The translations under genes and the position numbers were made by a program. 26,638 nt of DNA, taken from the NCBI GenBank assembly GCA_910586455.1, contig CAJUHX010000026.1:1-26638 (forward strand), in the 5' to 3' direction. This document shows positions 17,211-24,265 of this stretch, piece after piece; the stretch's first letter is position 1; each line of letters opens with the position of its first letter. The notes beneath the pieces are model-generated. The model was given only the letters and a program-made list of their open reading frames with translations, was not told the origin of the DNA and ran no database searches. Origin of the DNA: an uncultured Muribaculaceae bacterium (GTDB lineage: Bacteria; Bacteroidota; Bacteroidia; Bacteroidales; Muribaculaceae).

Positions 17211-18365
17211 ATGGATAATAAAACGAAACCAAAACGACTTTTAGCGCTCGACATCATGCGCGGCATAACCATAGCCGGAATGTTGCTGGTAAACAATCCC
17301 GGTTCGTGGGGAAGCATCTACGCGCCTCTGCGGCACGCCGAGTGGCACGGACTCACACCCACCGACCTGGTGTTTCCGTTCTTTATGTTCATAATGGGAG
17401 TCAGCACCTGGTTCTCGCTCAAAAAATACAACTTCGAGTTTTCTGCCGCCTCGCTTTGGAAAGTACTGCGCCGCACCGTGGTGATTTTCGCCATAGGCCT
17501 GGGCATAGCATGGCTGGCCAAAGTACTGTACGGCATACACGGCGACCGCCCGATGTGGGAAGTAATGACCGACTTCAGCCACATACGTGTGCTGGGAGTG
17601 ATGCCTCGTCTGGCTCTGTGCTACTGCGCGGCATCGATTCTCGCCATGCTGTTGCGTCGCAAGGCTTTGGCATGGACCACCGGCGGCTTGCTGGTGCTGT
17701 ACAGCATACTGCTGATTGCCGGCAACGGCTTTGAATTCTCGGCCGACAACATAATATGCCGCGTCGACCACGCCGTGCTCGGCGAAAACCACATGTACGG
17801 CGACACCGTAGGCGGTCAGTACCTGAAATTCGACCCCGAAGGCCTGCTCAGCACCCTGCCCTCGATAGCTCACGTACTCATAGGCTTCCTTTGCGGCGGA
17901 CTCATCACCAGCACAACCGACAACATGCGGCGCACCAACTCGCTCTTTATCGCAGGCGCCGTACTTACCTTCGCAGGCCTGCTCCTGAGCTACGGCATAC
18001 CGGTGAACAAAAAAATCTGGTCGCCGACATTCGTTCTCACCACCTGCGGCCTGGCATCTACCCTGCTGGCACTGCTTATTACCGTAATCGACATAAAAGG
18101 CTACAGGCGCTGGAGCCGCTTCTTCGAGGCCTTCGGCATCAATCCGCTGTTCATGTACTGCTACGGCACTGTTTTCGCCGTGCTGCTTGGCGCAATACAT
18201 ATTGGTGAAAAATCAATCCACACCATATTATACAACGACGCACTGATACCCCTCTGCGCCGGCAATGCCACACTGGCTTCGCTCTTCTATGCCATATTCG
18301 TAGTTGTGGCTGTATGGCTCGTAGGACTAATTCTGTATAAAAAGAAAATCTACATAAAGATATGA
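17211..18365 (+). CDS. murT: MurT-like MurNAc transporter, HGSNAT/DUF5009-type membrane protein
   Basis: Inner-membrane protein of 384 residues with about 9-11 hydrophobic segments. The N-terminus has RLLALDIMRGITIAGMLLVN, then HAEWHGLTPTDLVFPFFMFIMG (first 20 are the key part), the signature of the heparan-alpha-glucosaminide N-acetyltransferase family. The gene stands directly before a BadF-type kinase and MurQ. The same order, transporter-kinase-etherase, was reported in Tannerella forsythia, where transporter and kinase together allowed MurNAc uptake without a phosphotransferase system. That the Tannerella transporter is of this same family is my recollection, not checked. An acyltransferase role on a wall sugar is the main alternative. 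It overlaps the kinase gene by 4 bp, which supports joint action. Confidence 0.7.
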   Translation: MDNKTKPKRLLALDIMRGITIAGMLLVNNPGSWGSIYAPLRHAEWHGLTPTDLVFPFFMFIMGVSTWFSLKKYNFEFSAASLWKVLRRTVVIFAIGLGIAWLAKVLYGIHGDRPMWEVMTDFSHIRVLGVMPRLALCYCAASILAMLLRRKALAWTTGGLLVLYSILLIAGNGFEFSADNIICRVDHAVLGENHMYGDTVGGQYLKFDPEGLLSTLPSIAHVLIGFLCGGLITSTTDNMRRTNSLFIAGAVLTFAGLLLSYGIPVNKKIWSPTFVLTTCGLASTLLALLITVIDIKGYRRWSRFFEAFGINPLFMYCYGTVFAVLLGAIHIGEKSIHTILYNDALIPLCAGNATLASLFYAIFVVVAVWLVGLILYKKKIYIKI

Positions 18366-19210
18366 TTCTTATCGCAGACTGCGGAAGCACCAAAACCCAC
18401 TGGTGTCTTCTGGACCAAAACTCAGTAAAAAAAGAATATTTCACCATCGGCATGAACGCGGTGCTGCTTACCGCCGGAGAGATGGAAGACATAATCCGCC
18501 GCGAACTGCTGCCGGAGATGTGTGAGCTGGCCGGCGCCGTAAAAGAAGTGTACTTCTACGGCGCCGGATGCCTGGGCGATGAAATATGCGGCAATGTGGC
18601 ATCGGCAATCAGAGCCGTATTTACAGCCGCCGAGAGAATCGAGGCCGATACCGACCTGCTGGGCGCCGCACGCGCCCTATGCGGTCACCGGCCCGGCATT
18701 GCCTGCATTCTCGGCACCGGCTCCAACTCATGCTATTACGACGGCGAAAAAATTGTAAGCAACATATCGCCGTTGGGCTACATTCTGGGCGATGAAGGCT
18801 CAGGAGCCGTACTTGGCAAGATTCTCATAGGTGATGTTCTCAAACAGCAGCTGCCCGAGGACTTGTGCCAAAAATTCATGGCCCGGCTCGGCCTCGACCG
18901 TCTGGGCATAATACGCCGAGTGTACAAAGAGCCGGCGGCAAACCGCTTTCTGGCCTCCACAAGCCCCTTCCTGCTGGCCAACATAGAGCGTCCCGAAATA
19001 CAGGCCCTGCTTATAGGCGCCTTCTCGGCATTCTTCCGCCGCAACATAGCCAACTACCCCGAGGCCGAAAAATATCCGGTAAGTTTCATCGGCTCCATAG
19101 CCTGCTACTACGAGCCACAGCTGCGCAAAGCCGCCAAGCCCTTCGGCTACACCATAGGCAGCATCGAAAAAAGCCCCATGGCCGGCCTCATAGCCTTCCA
19201 TACAGCTTGA
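18362..19210 (+). CDS. murK: MurK-like amino-sugar kinase (BadF/BadG family)
   Basis: Cytoplasmic ASKHA-fold kinase of 282 residues. Phosphate-1 motif ADCGSTKTHW is at about residues 5-14, the acidic segment EADTDLLGAARAL at about 97-109, phosphate-2 motif ILGTGSNSCYYDG at about 117-129, and LGDEGSGAVLGK at about 141-152. Relatives phosphorylate GlcNAc or MurNAc at the 6-hydroxyl. Placed between the MurT-like gene (4-bp overlap) and murQ, it should make MurNAc-6-phosphate, trapping the sugar inside the cell and giving the MurQ substrate. It could also accept GlcNAc. Confidence 0.82.
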   Translation: MILIADCGSTKTHWCLLDQNSVKKEYFTIGMNAVLLTAGEMEDIIRRELLPEMCELAGAVKEVYFYGAGCLGDEICGNVASAIRAVFTAAERIEADTDLLGAARALCGHRPGIACILGTGSNSCYYDGEKIVSNISPLGYILGDEGSGAVLGKILIGDVLKQQLPEDLCQKFMARLGLDRLGIIRRVYKEPAANRFLASTSPFLLANIERPEIQALLIGAFSAFFRRNIANYPEAEKYPVSFIGSIACYYEPQLRKAAKPFGYTIGSIEKSPMAGLIAFHTA

Positions 19211-19221
19211 CCCTATAATAT

Positions 19222-19249
19222 TAAACGTTAAAACCTAAACGTTAAAACC
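19222..19249 (+). repeat. Perfect 14-bp tandem duplication before murQ
   Basis: TAAACGTTAAAACC occurs twice without a gap (19222-19235 and 19236-19249), ending 3 bp before the murQ start codon. Each unit contains the palindrome AACGTT. No ribosome binding site is evident, which is normal for this phylum. The copies place A-rich sequence right before the ATG. Confidence 0.9.
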
Positions 19250-19252
19250 AAC

Positions 19253-20074
19253 ATGGCATTCGAAAAAATATCGGAGCAACCATCGCACTACAACGACCTC
19301 GAAAAAAAATCCACAGGCGAGATTCTCCACTACATCAACGAAGAGGACAAAAAAGTAGCCCTCACAATAGAAAAAGCACTGCCGCAGATTGAAAAACTCG
19401 TAAACGAAATCGTGCCCCGCATGAAACGCGGCGGACGTATATTCTACATCGGAGCAGGCACCTCGGGACGCCTCGGAGTGCTCGACGCCTCCGAGATACC
19501 CCCAACATTCGGCATGGACCCATCGTGGGTTATCGGCATAATCGCCGGCGGCGAGCGCGCTCTGCGCAACCCCGTGGAGAACGCCGAGGACGACACCCTG
19601 CAGGGCTGGCGCGACCTTGAAAAATTCGGTATCAACGACAAGGACACCGTGATAGGCATAGCCGCCTCGGGCACCACTCCATACGTAATCGGCGCCCTCG
19701 AAGAATGTCGTCGCCACGGCATACTCACCGCATCGATTACCTCCAACCCCGACGCTCCGGTATCAGAAGCAGCCGACATACCTATCGAAATGATTGTAGG
19801 TCCAGAGGTTGTGACCGGCAGCTCGCGCATGAAATCGGGCACAGGCCAGAAAATGATCTGCAACATGATTACCACCGCCACTATGATTCGCATGGGCCGC
19901 GTAAAAGGCAACCGCATGGTAAACATGCAGCTGTCGAACGCCAAACTCGTCGACCGCGGCACACGCATGGTAGTTGAAGAACTCGGCCTGCCCTACGACG
20001 AAGCCAAACGCCTGCTACTGTTCCATGGTTCGGTAAAAAAAGCTGTCGACGCCTATCGCCATGAAGAGGCTTAG
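19253..20074 (+). CDS. murQ: N-acetylmuramic acid 6-phosphate etherase
   Basis: Cytoplasmic SIS-domain enzyme of 273 residues that converts MurNAc-6-P to GlcNAc-6-P and D-lactate. The family line is clear: RIFYIGAGTSGRLGVLDASE (about 63-82) followed by IPPTFG, with the glutamate of DASE matching the catalytic Glu83 of the E. coli enzyme and the glutamate of NAEDD (about 106-110) matching Glu114. GSSRMKSGTGQKM (about 189-201) and NAKLVDRGTRMV are also typical. It is somewhat shorter than the E. coli protein (298), mainly at the C-terminus. It overlaps the following SGNH gene by 14 bp. Confidence 0.95.
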   Translation: MAFEKISEQPSHYNDLEKKSTGEILHYINEEDKKVALTIEKALPQIEKLVNEIVPRMKRGGRIFYIGAGTSGRLGVLDASEIPPTFGMDPSWVIGIIAGGERALRNPVENAEDDTLQGWRDLEKFGINDKDTVIGIAASGTTPYVIGALEECRRHGILTASITSNPDAPVSEAADIPIEMIVGPEVVTGSSRMKSGTGQKMICNMITTATMIRMGRVKGNRMVNMQLSNAKLVDRGTRMVVEELGLPYDEAKRLLLFHGSVKKAVDAYRHEEA

Positions 20075-20732
20075 CATGCTGCTGACGGCGGCCCTGCTCG
20101 GGGCTGCCGCTGCCTGCGCCGGCAGCCCCGACTACTCGCGCTTCACAACTTTTTACGGCCAGCGTGCCACACTTTTCGATATGCTGCCAATGGACTCACA
20201 ATCGATAGTAATGCTCGGCAACAGCATCACCAACGGCTGCGAATGGGCCGAGCTGCTCGGCAACTCAAATGTTGTTAACCGAGGCATCAGCGGCGATACC
20301 GTCGAAGGCATACAGGCCCGACTCGGCTCGATTATCAAAGCCGCGCCGGCAAAAATTTTTCTGATGGTAGGCGTAAACGACGTCAGCCATGACCTCTCCG
20401 CCGATTCCATAGCCACATCAATAGGTGAACTGGTACACCGCATCCGCAACGAATCGCCCGCAACGAAGCTCTACCTGCAGTCGCTGCTTCCGGTCAACCA
20501 GAATTTCGGACGCTTCCGCAAACTCGACGGCAAGGAACAGGTAATTCGCGACATCAATGCCATACTCCCCGCCATAGCCGAGCGCGAGGGCGCAACATTC
20601 ATCAATCTCTATCCGCTGCTCGCCGACGAACAGGGCAACCTCGGCAGCGAGTACACCAACGACGGACTGCACCTGCTCGCACCGGCCTACCTGCTGTGGC
20701 GCGACGTCATACTGCCCTACATCAACGAATAA
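20061..20732 (+). CDS. Secreted SGNH/GDSL-type esterase
   Basis: Protein of 223 residues with an N-terminal signal sequence (MKRLSMLLTAALLGAAAACAG; the cysteine makes a lipoprotein possible, but the lipobox is weak). Block I is VMLGNSITNG (about 50-59, nucleophile serine), block II has the glycine in NRGISGDTV, block III is VGVNDVSH (about 102-109) and block V is DGLHLL (about 202-207, catalytic Asp and His). Such enzymes hydrolyse esters, often acetyl groups on sugars. Translational overlap with murQ suggests a substrate in the same pathway; removal of O-acetyl groups from the MurNAc 6-hydroxyl would fit, since MurK needs that hydroxyl free. This role is inference. It is the last gene of the operon. 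Confidence 0.82.
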   Translation: MKRLSMLLTAALLGAAAACAGSPDYSRFTTFYGQRATLFDMLPMDSQSIVMLGNSITNGCEWAELLGNSNVVNRGISGDTVEGIQARLGSIIKAAPAKIFLMVGVNDVSHDLSADSIATSIGELVHRIRNESPATKLYLQSLLPVNQNFGRFRKLDGKEQVIRDINAILPAIAEREGATFINLYPLLADEQGNLGSEYTNDGLHLLAPAYLLWRDVILPYINE

Positions 20733-20755
20733 GTGGCATAATTCGGAGTGGTTGT

Positions 20756-20787
20756 TTTGCAAGTTTCGGTTTCTTTACCTATCTTTG
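20756..20787 (+). promoter_or_regulatory. Promoter of the TPR-like protein gene
   Basis: TTTG (20756-20759), 20 bp, TATCTTTG (20780-20787): an exact match to the Bacteroidota consensus, 25 bp before the ATG at 20813. It marks the end of the salvage operon. Confidence 0.82.
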
Positions 20788-20812
20788 CAAAAACAACCAA
20801 TCCCGAATTACC

Positions 20813-22129
20813 ATGAAACGTCTGTTCCTGATTATATTACTGCTGTCCGGCATCTCAGTATGCACCACAGCCCAAAGCCTCTACGAGGATGATTTCTACA
20901 GCCATTTCAACTCCAGGAATTACAAGGCTGCCGAACATGCACTGAACAACTGGGAAAAGCATGCGCCACAGGACTCCGAACTGCCCGTGGCACGCTTCAG
21001 ACTGCATCTGGAAAAAGCCAGAAAAGTAAGTCTGTCACGCCCCGACCGATACGGCAAACGCAAAGCAGAGCAAAGCTGGAATAAAAAAGAACTGGCAAAA
21101 GCCATGGCAGATATCGACCGGGGTATTGCAGCCGACCCGGCACGCTTCGACTTCTACATTATGAAGGCAGAAAACCAGATGATTACCGGCGACTTCACAG
21201 GCGCAGGCAACACTCTCGGCACATTCCTCTCAGCCGGACGCAGCATCGACTACCGATGGAAAATCACCCGCTCGGCCACCGTAACCGACAGTATAAACGC
21301 CACCCTCTCGGCACTCGAACCATTCATACGCAATCTGTTCGATGCTCACACTCCCGAGTCAATAGAGGCACTGAAGGCAGTAGTGACCGAGGCCGAAAAA
21401 GACTTCCCACGCGACCCCAAAATCATACACGCCGCCGGCAAAGTAGCCTTGGCCGAAAACAACCCGGGTCTGGCCATGCGCCGTTTCAACACCGCCAACA
21501 ACCTCGATGCCGAAAACGCCGAATACATTCTCGACCTGGCCTACGCATGCTTCCTGACCGACCGCGATTCGCTGGCCGTGGATTACTATAAGAAAGTGCT
21601 GAAAATGAACGGAACCACCAACGACCAGCGCAACCGGGCCTACTACATGAGCCGCATGATGACCGAAGCCCCTCGCGAACTCACGCTCAAACAGTTCCAG
21701 TTCACGGCCTTGCCATGGCTGGCGTGGAACTTCGCCCCCGGTTCGTCGGAACTCTTTCTCAGCAATGCCGATTTCATACTCAACAAATATCTGAAAAAAA
21801 TGGGCTACGACGTACGCTTCGACACCAAAGGCATCACAGCCGAAACAGTGAACGTCGACGGCATGGTTTGCATAGCCTGGACATTTCCCATTCCCAAAGA
21901 ACTGGGGCTGCTGGGCTACCTGGTGATGATTCCCAACGGCCCGAGATTCGACGTATTCGCTCTGGCTCGGTACGACCGCGACCGCACATTCGGCGAAAAC
22001 ACGCAGCACCTCGACTATTGGGAGGTGTATAACATACAGGAAAACGGCATGACCGCCTACGCCCGCATTCCGCGTCCGCAGCGTGTGGCTACCTTTGCCA
22101 GGCAAATTGCCACCGGCGTACTGCGCTGA
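20813..22129 (+). CDS. Exported TPR-like protein of unknown function
   Basis: Protein of 438 residues from the ATG at 20813; the frame is open from 20696, but the promoter at 20756-20787 and the signal peptide MKRLFLIILLLSGISVCTTA decide for this start. After cleavage near AQ, the region of about 25-310 is helical with repeat-like stretches (for example AAGKVALAENNPGLAMRRFN and NAEYILDLAYACFLTDRDSL), which look like tetratricopeptide units. The C-terminal part (about 310-438) is different, rich in aromatic residues (LPWLAWNFAPGSSELFLSNA; IAWTFPIPKELGLLGYLVM) and is not recognised. No enzyme motif was seen. Probably periplasmic. It has its own promoter and faces the ECF sigma gene tail to tail. 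Confidence 0.75.
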   Translation: MKRLFLIILLLSGISVCTTAQSLYEDDFYSHFNSRNYKAAEHALNNWEKHAPQDSELPVARFRLHLEKARKVSLSRPDRYGKRKAEQSWNKKELAKAMADIDRGIAADPARFDFYIMKAENQMITGDFTGAGNTLGTFLSAGRSIDYRWKITRSATVTDSINATLSALEPFIRNLFDAHTPESIEALKAVVTEAEKDFPRDPKIIHAAGKVALAENNPGLAMRRFNTANNLDAENAEYILDLAYACFLTDRDSLAVDYYKKVLKMNGTTNDQRNRAYYMSRMMTEAPRELTLKQFQFTALPWLAWNFAPGSSELFLSNADFILNKYLKKMGYDVRFDTKGITAETVNVDGMVCIAWTFPIPKELGLLGYLVMIPNGPRFDVFALARYDRDRTFGENTQHLDYWEVYNIQENGMTAYARIPRPQRVATFARQIATGVLR

Positions 22130-22203
22130 TTAAGGCCCGAAGCAAATTTGCTGTCCGCACCATACCGCAATACACCGCTTGGCACAATTATTTATCGTGA
22201 TTA

Positions 22204-22257
22204 ATGCAACGCAATGTTTTCAACGATTTCTATCTCGTCGGAGGCACCGCCATATAA
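22204..22257 (+). pseudogene. Short remnant resembling an AbiEii-type nucleotidyltransferase toxin gene
   Basis: Codons from 22204 encode MQRNVFNDFYLVGGTAI and then TAA. The string FxDFYLVGGTAL is the N-terminal hallmark of AbiEii/AbiGii nucleotidyltransferase toxins, where it leads into the ALxLQ.GHR.S.D.D core. Here the frame stops just after the glycine motif, so at most about 17 residues of a family of about 200-300 residues remain, without the catalytic aspartates. It is probably a decayed copy; the rest of 22130-22328 is AT-rich and shows no other gene. Chance resemblance is possible but a 12-residue match is suggestive. Confidence 0.45.
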
Positions 22258-22288
22258 ATTAATCATTTAACCGTACAAATATACAACT

Positions 22289-22337
22289 TAAAAACTCATT
22301 GAGCGCTCCGCGTGGCGCTACGCCACTGTCAATGAGT
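22289..22337 (-). terminator. Intrinsic terminator of the ECF sigma gene
   Basis: On the minus strand ACTCATTGA (22337-22329) pairs with TCAATGAGT (22302-22294), enclosing a second hairpin GTGGCG/CGCCAC (22326-22321 with 22317-22312), and TTTTT follows (22294-22290). The stem overlaps the stop codon. Confidence 0.82.
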
Positions 22338-22919
22338 CAGAGCAATATTATTCTCCTTTGCCACACGGCGCAGATTCAGAATCGCATAGCGCATGCGGCC
22401 CAAAGCAGTATTGATGCTCACTCCGGTAAGCTCGGCGATTTCCTTGAAACTCAAATTCTTGTAATAGCGCATCATAAGCACCTCGCGCTGGCTCTCAGGC
22501 AAGTGCATGATTATCTTACGTATATCGGCACGTATCTGTGAATCAATAATCATATCCTCTACCGTACCCTCGCTAAGCTCGCGTCGGTTGAGTACATCGT
22601 AATTTCCATCGTCGGTCGACACAGCAGCCTCGACCTTCTCCTGGCGGAAAAAATCAATGATAAGGTTGCGGGCAATGCGGGTAATCCAGGCCGAAAACTT
22701 GCCGACCTCATTATATCGGCCCTGCCGTATGGTCATAATTGCCTTGACAAATGTTTCCTGGAAAATATCCTCGGAGGCATCGGGGTCCTTGACCATCTGC
22801 ATTATATAAGCGTACACACGCTGCTTGTGGCGCATAAGCAGCTCGTCGAACGCAGGGTTGTTGCCTTGTGCATAAGCGGTGACCAACTGGTCGTCGGTCA
22901 TCTTTTTAAGTGATTGCAT
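22329..22919 (-). CDS. ECF-type RNA polymerase sigma factor
   Basis: Sigma-70 family protein of 196 residues. Region 2 (about 25-95) has ELLMRHKQRVYAYIMQMV, DIFQETFVKAI and FSAWITRIARNLIIDFFRQ, which bind core polymerase and the -10 element. Region 4 (about 130-190) has LPESQREVLMMRYYKNLSFK and EIAELTGVSINTALGRMRYA, the helix-turn-helix for the -35 element. There is no region 1 or 3, as in ECF sigmas. No anti-sigma gene is adjacent, so control may be transcriptional or by an unlinked partner. Its regulon cannot be told from this window. A promoter (23076-23045) leaves a leader of about 120 nt. Confidence 0.93.
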   Translation of the reverse strand: MQSLKKMTDDQLVTAYAQGNNPAFDELLMRHKQRVYAYIMQMVKDPDASEDIFQETFVKAIMTIRQGRYNEVGKFSAWITRIARNLIIDFFRQEKVEAAVSTDDGNYDVLNRRELSEGTVEDMIIDSQIRADIRKIIMHLPESQREVLMMRYYKNLSFKEIAELTGVSINTALGRMRYAILNLRRVAKENNIALTH

Positions 22920-23044
22920 TTACTATTCTTCCTGTTTTAAATTTTTGGAGTAGAATTTTGCAATAGGCTTTAACGGGGGTAAAAAGAATTTATACAAAAT
23001 GTTGACTTTAATACTGACGCGTTGTCACATACGCATCGTAAACG

Positions 23045-23076
23045 CAAAATTAATGAAAATACGATATTTACACAAG
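23045..23076 (-). promoter_or_regulatory. Promoter of the ECF sigma gene
   Basis: On the minus strand CTTG (23076-23073), a 20-bp spacer and TAATTTTG (23052-23045) match the Bacteroidota consensus with one mismatch. The stretch down to the ATG at 22919 is a leader of roughly 120 nt with no evident open frame. Confidence 0.6.
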
Positions 23077-23291
23077 CATTTAAAGCGGCGATTACCACAC
23101 TTTAGCATTTTTTAACCACATCGGCACAATAAAATATTTTATCCATAAACAACAAATAAGCTGAAATTCATACAATAAAGCCACACAGACCGGCGTTAAT
23201 AAAGCGTCGGTTGTCCACTCTGACACCGGCAAAGCATTTACTAATTATTCCATCTCTTCTAACTCATTGTAAAACCTCGAATCGCCTGCCT
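23077..23291. other. AT-rich intergenic stretch with a small stem-loop
   Basis: Between the sigma promoter and the small gene at 23292 I see no other gene. ACCGGCG (23189-23195) and CGTCGGT (23205-23211) can form a 7-bp RNA stem (one G-U pair) with a 9-nt loop, perhaps part of the leader of the small gene. No consensus promoter for the plus strand was found here. Confidence 0.35.
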
Positions 23292-23465
23292 ATGAAGAAA
23301 ATTTCTACTCCTTGCCGGAGTTTCGACTCCATCCGGCACCAAAGCAGTCAGCGCAAGCAGGCCCCGTGCAGACTCACACTCGAGTTTCTGCGACAGTTCG
23401 CAAGAACCTACCGCCCCGTTCCGGGCAACATGGCCGGCGCCCTTCCGGGCTACTCGCTGAACTGA
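23292..23465 (+). CDS. Probable small protein of 57 residues
   Basis: The ATG at 23292 opens a frame starting MKKISTPCRSFDSIRHQSSQ and ending LPGYSLN at 23465. The frame extends upstream to 23211, but MKKIS is the more natural start. The product is basic, has no membrane segment or signal peptide, and contains the line LTLEFLRQFARTYRPV (about 33-48), which resembles a class of short Bacteroidales proteins with a TLxFLRQFAR core and a terminal LN. This family memory is unverified and the function is unknown. A strong terminator starts 15 bp after the stop, which supports a real transcription unit ending here. Confidence 0.5.
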   Translation: MKKISTPCRSFDSIRHQSSQRKQAPCRLTLEFLRQFARTYRPVPGNMAGALPGYSLN

Positions 23466-23479
23466 ACACCACGCAAAAC

Positions 23480-23511
23480 ACCGCCGCAGCCACAAAAGCG
23501 GCGGTTTTTTT
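23480..23511 (+). terminator. Strong intrinsic terminator after the small gene
   Basis: ACCGCCGC (23480-23487) and GCGGCGGT (23498-23505) form a GC-rich stem with a 10-nt loop, followed by a run of seven T (23505-23511). Confidence 0.9.
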
Positions 23512-23520
23512 ATTGCAAAA

Positions 23521-23552
23521 TTTGGCTAATTCACAAAAAATCACTAACTTTG
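23521..23552 (+). promoter_or_regulatory. Promoter of the rpsF operon
   Basis: TTTG (23521-23524), 20 bp, TAACTTTG (23545-23552): exact consensus. The start codon at 23604 leaves a leader of about 45 nt, A-rich and without Shine-Dalgarno sequence. Confidence 0.88.
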
Positions 23553-23603
23553 CACCCGGTTTAACAACCAACACAAAACAAACAATTAACTAAAAGCAAA
23601 ACA

Positions 23604-23969
23604 ATGCATTACGAAACCGTTTTCATTTTAACTCCCGTTTTGTCTGACGTACAGGCAAAGGAAGCGGTAGAAAAGTTCAGCAAAGTGCTCACCGACAACG
23701 GTGCCACTATCGTGAACACTGAAGACTGGGGCCTGCGCAAACTCGCCTACCCCATCCAGAAAAAGTCAACCGGCTTTTACACTCTCATCGAATTCGACGG
23801 CGACACCAAGCTCGTCAAGAAACTCGAAACCGCTTTCCGTCGCGACGAACGCGTAATCCGCTTCCTCACTTTCCGTCAGGACAAGTACGCTGCCGAATAC
23901 GCCGCCAAACGCCGCTCGCTCAAAGCTAACAAAGAAACCAAAGTTGAAGTAGAAGCAAAGGAAAACTAA
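23604..23969 (+). CDS. rpsF: 30S ribosomal protein S6
   Basis: Protein of 121 residues of the small ribosomal subunit platform, where it binds S18 and 16S rRNA. The start MHYETVFILTPVLSDVQAKE, the central WGLRKLAYPIQKKSTGFYTL and FRRDERVIRFLTFR are typical of S6. The charged C-terminal tail (KANKETKVEVEAKEN) is common in Bacteroidota. First gene of rpsF-rpsR-rplI; rpsR follows after 3 bp. Confidence 0.96.
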   Translation: MHYETVFILTPVLSDVQAKEAVEKFSKVLTDNGATIVNTEDWGLRKLAYPIQKKSTGFYTLIEFDGDTKLVKKLETAFRRDERVIRFLTFRQDKYAAEYAAKRRSLKANKETKVEVEAKEN

Positions 23970-23972
23970 ATC

Positions 23973-24242
23973 ATGGCACAGGCTCAATCCGAAATACGTT
24001 ATCTCACCCCCATGTCGGTGGACGTAAAAAAGAAAAAATACTGCCGTTTCAAACGTAGCGGCATCAAGTATATCGACTACAAGGACCCCGAATTCCTCAA
24101 GAAGTTCCTCAACGAGCAGGGCAAAATCCTTCCCCGCCGCATCACCGGTACTTCGCTGAAATTCCAGCGCCGCGTGGCTCAGGCCGTTAAGCGTGCACGC
24201 CACCTCGCCCTCCTGCCCTACGTAACCGACCTTATGAAATAA
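23973..24242 (+). CDS. rpsR: 30S ribosomal protein S18
   Basis: Protein of 89 residues, the S6 partner in the small subunit. The signature KKYCRFKRSGIKYIDYKDPE, FLNEQGKILPRRITGTSLK and the C-terminal QRRVAQAVKRARHLALLPY are plain. One cysteine remains in the N-terminal part (YCRF), so this is not a zinc-binding four-cysteine version. It lies 3 bp after rpsF and 23 bp before rplI. Confidence 0.96.
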   Translation: MAQAQSEIRYLTPMSVDVKKKKYCRFKRSGIKYIDYKDPEFLKKFLNEQGKILPRRITGTSLKFQRRVAQAVKRARHLALLPYVTDLMK

Positions 24243-24265
24243 CCGTTAAAGCTAAAGGACAATAC

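Noticed and set aside
20696..20812. Upstream extension of the TPR-like gene
   Set aside because: It would overlap the SGNH gene and include the promoter; the signal peptide begins at 20813.
22141..22152. Palindrome AGCAAATTTGCT
   Set aside because: It has no loop, no T run and no conserved context; a chance palindrome after the gene is as likely as an operator.
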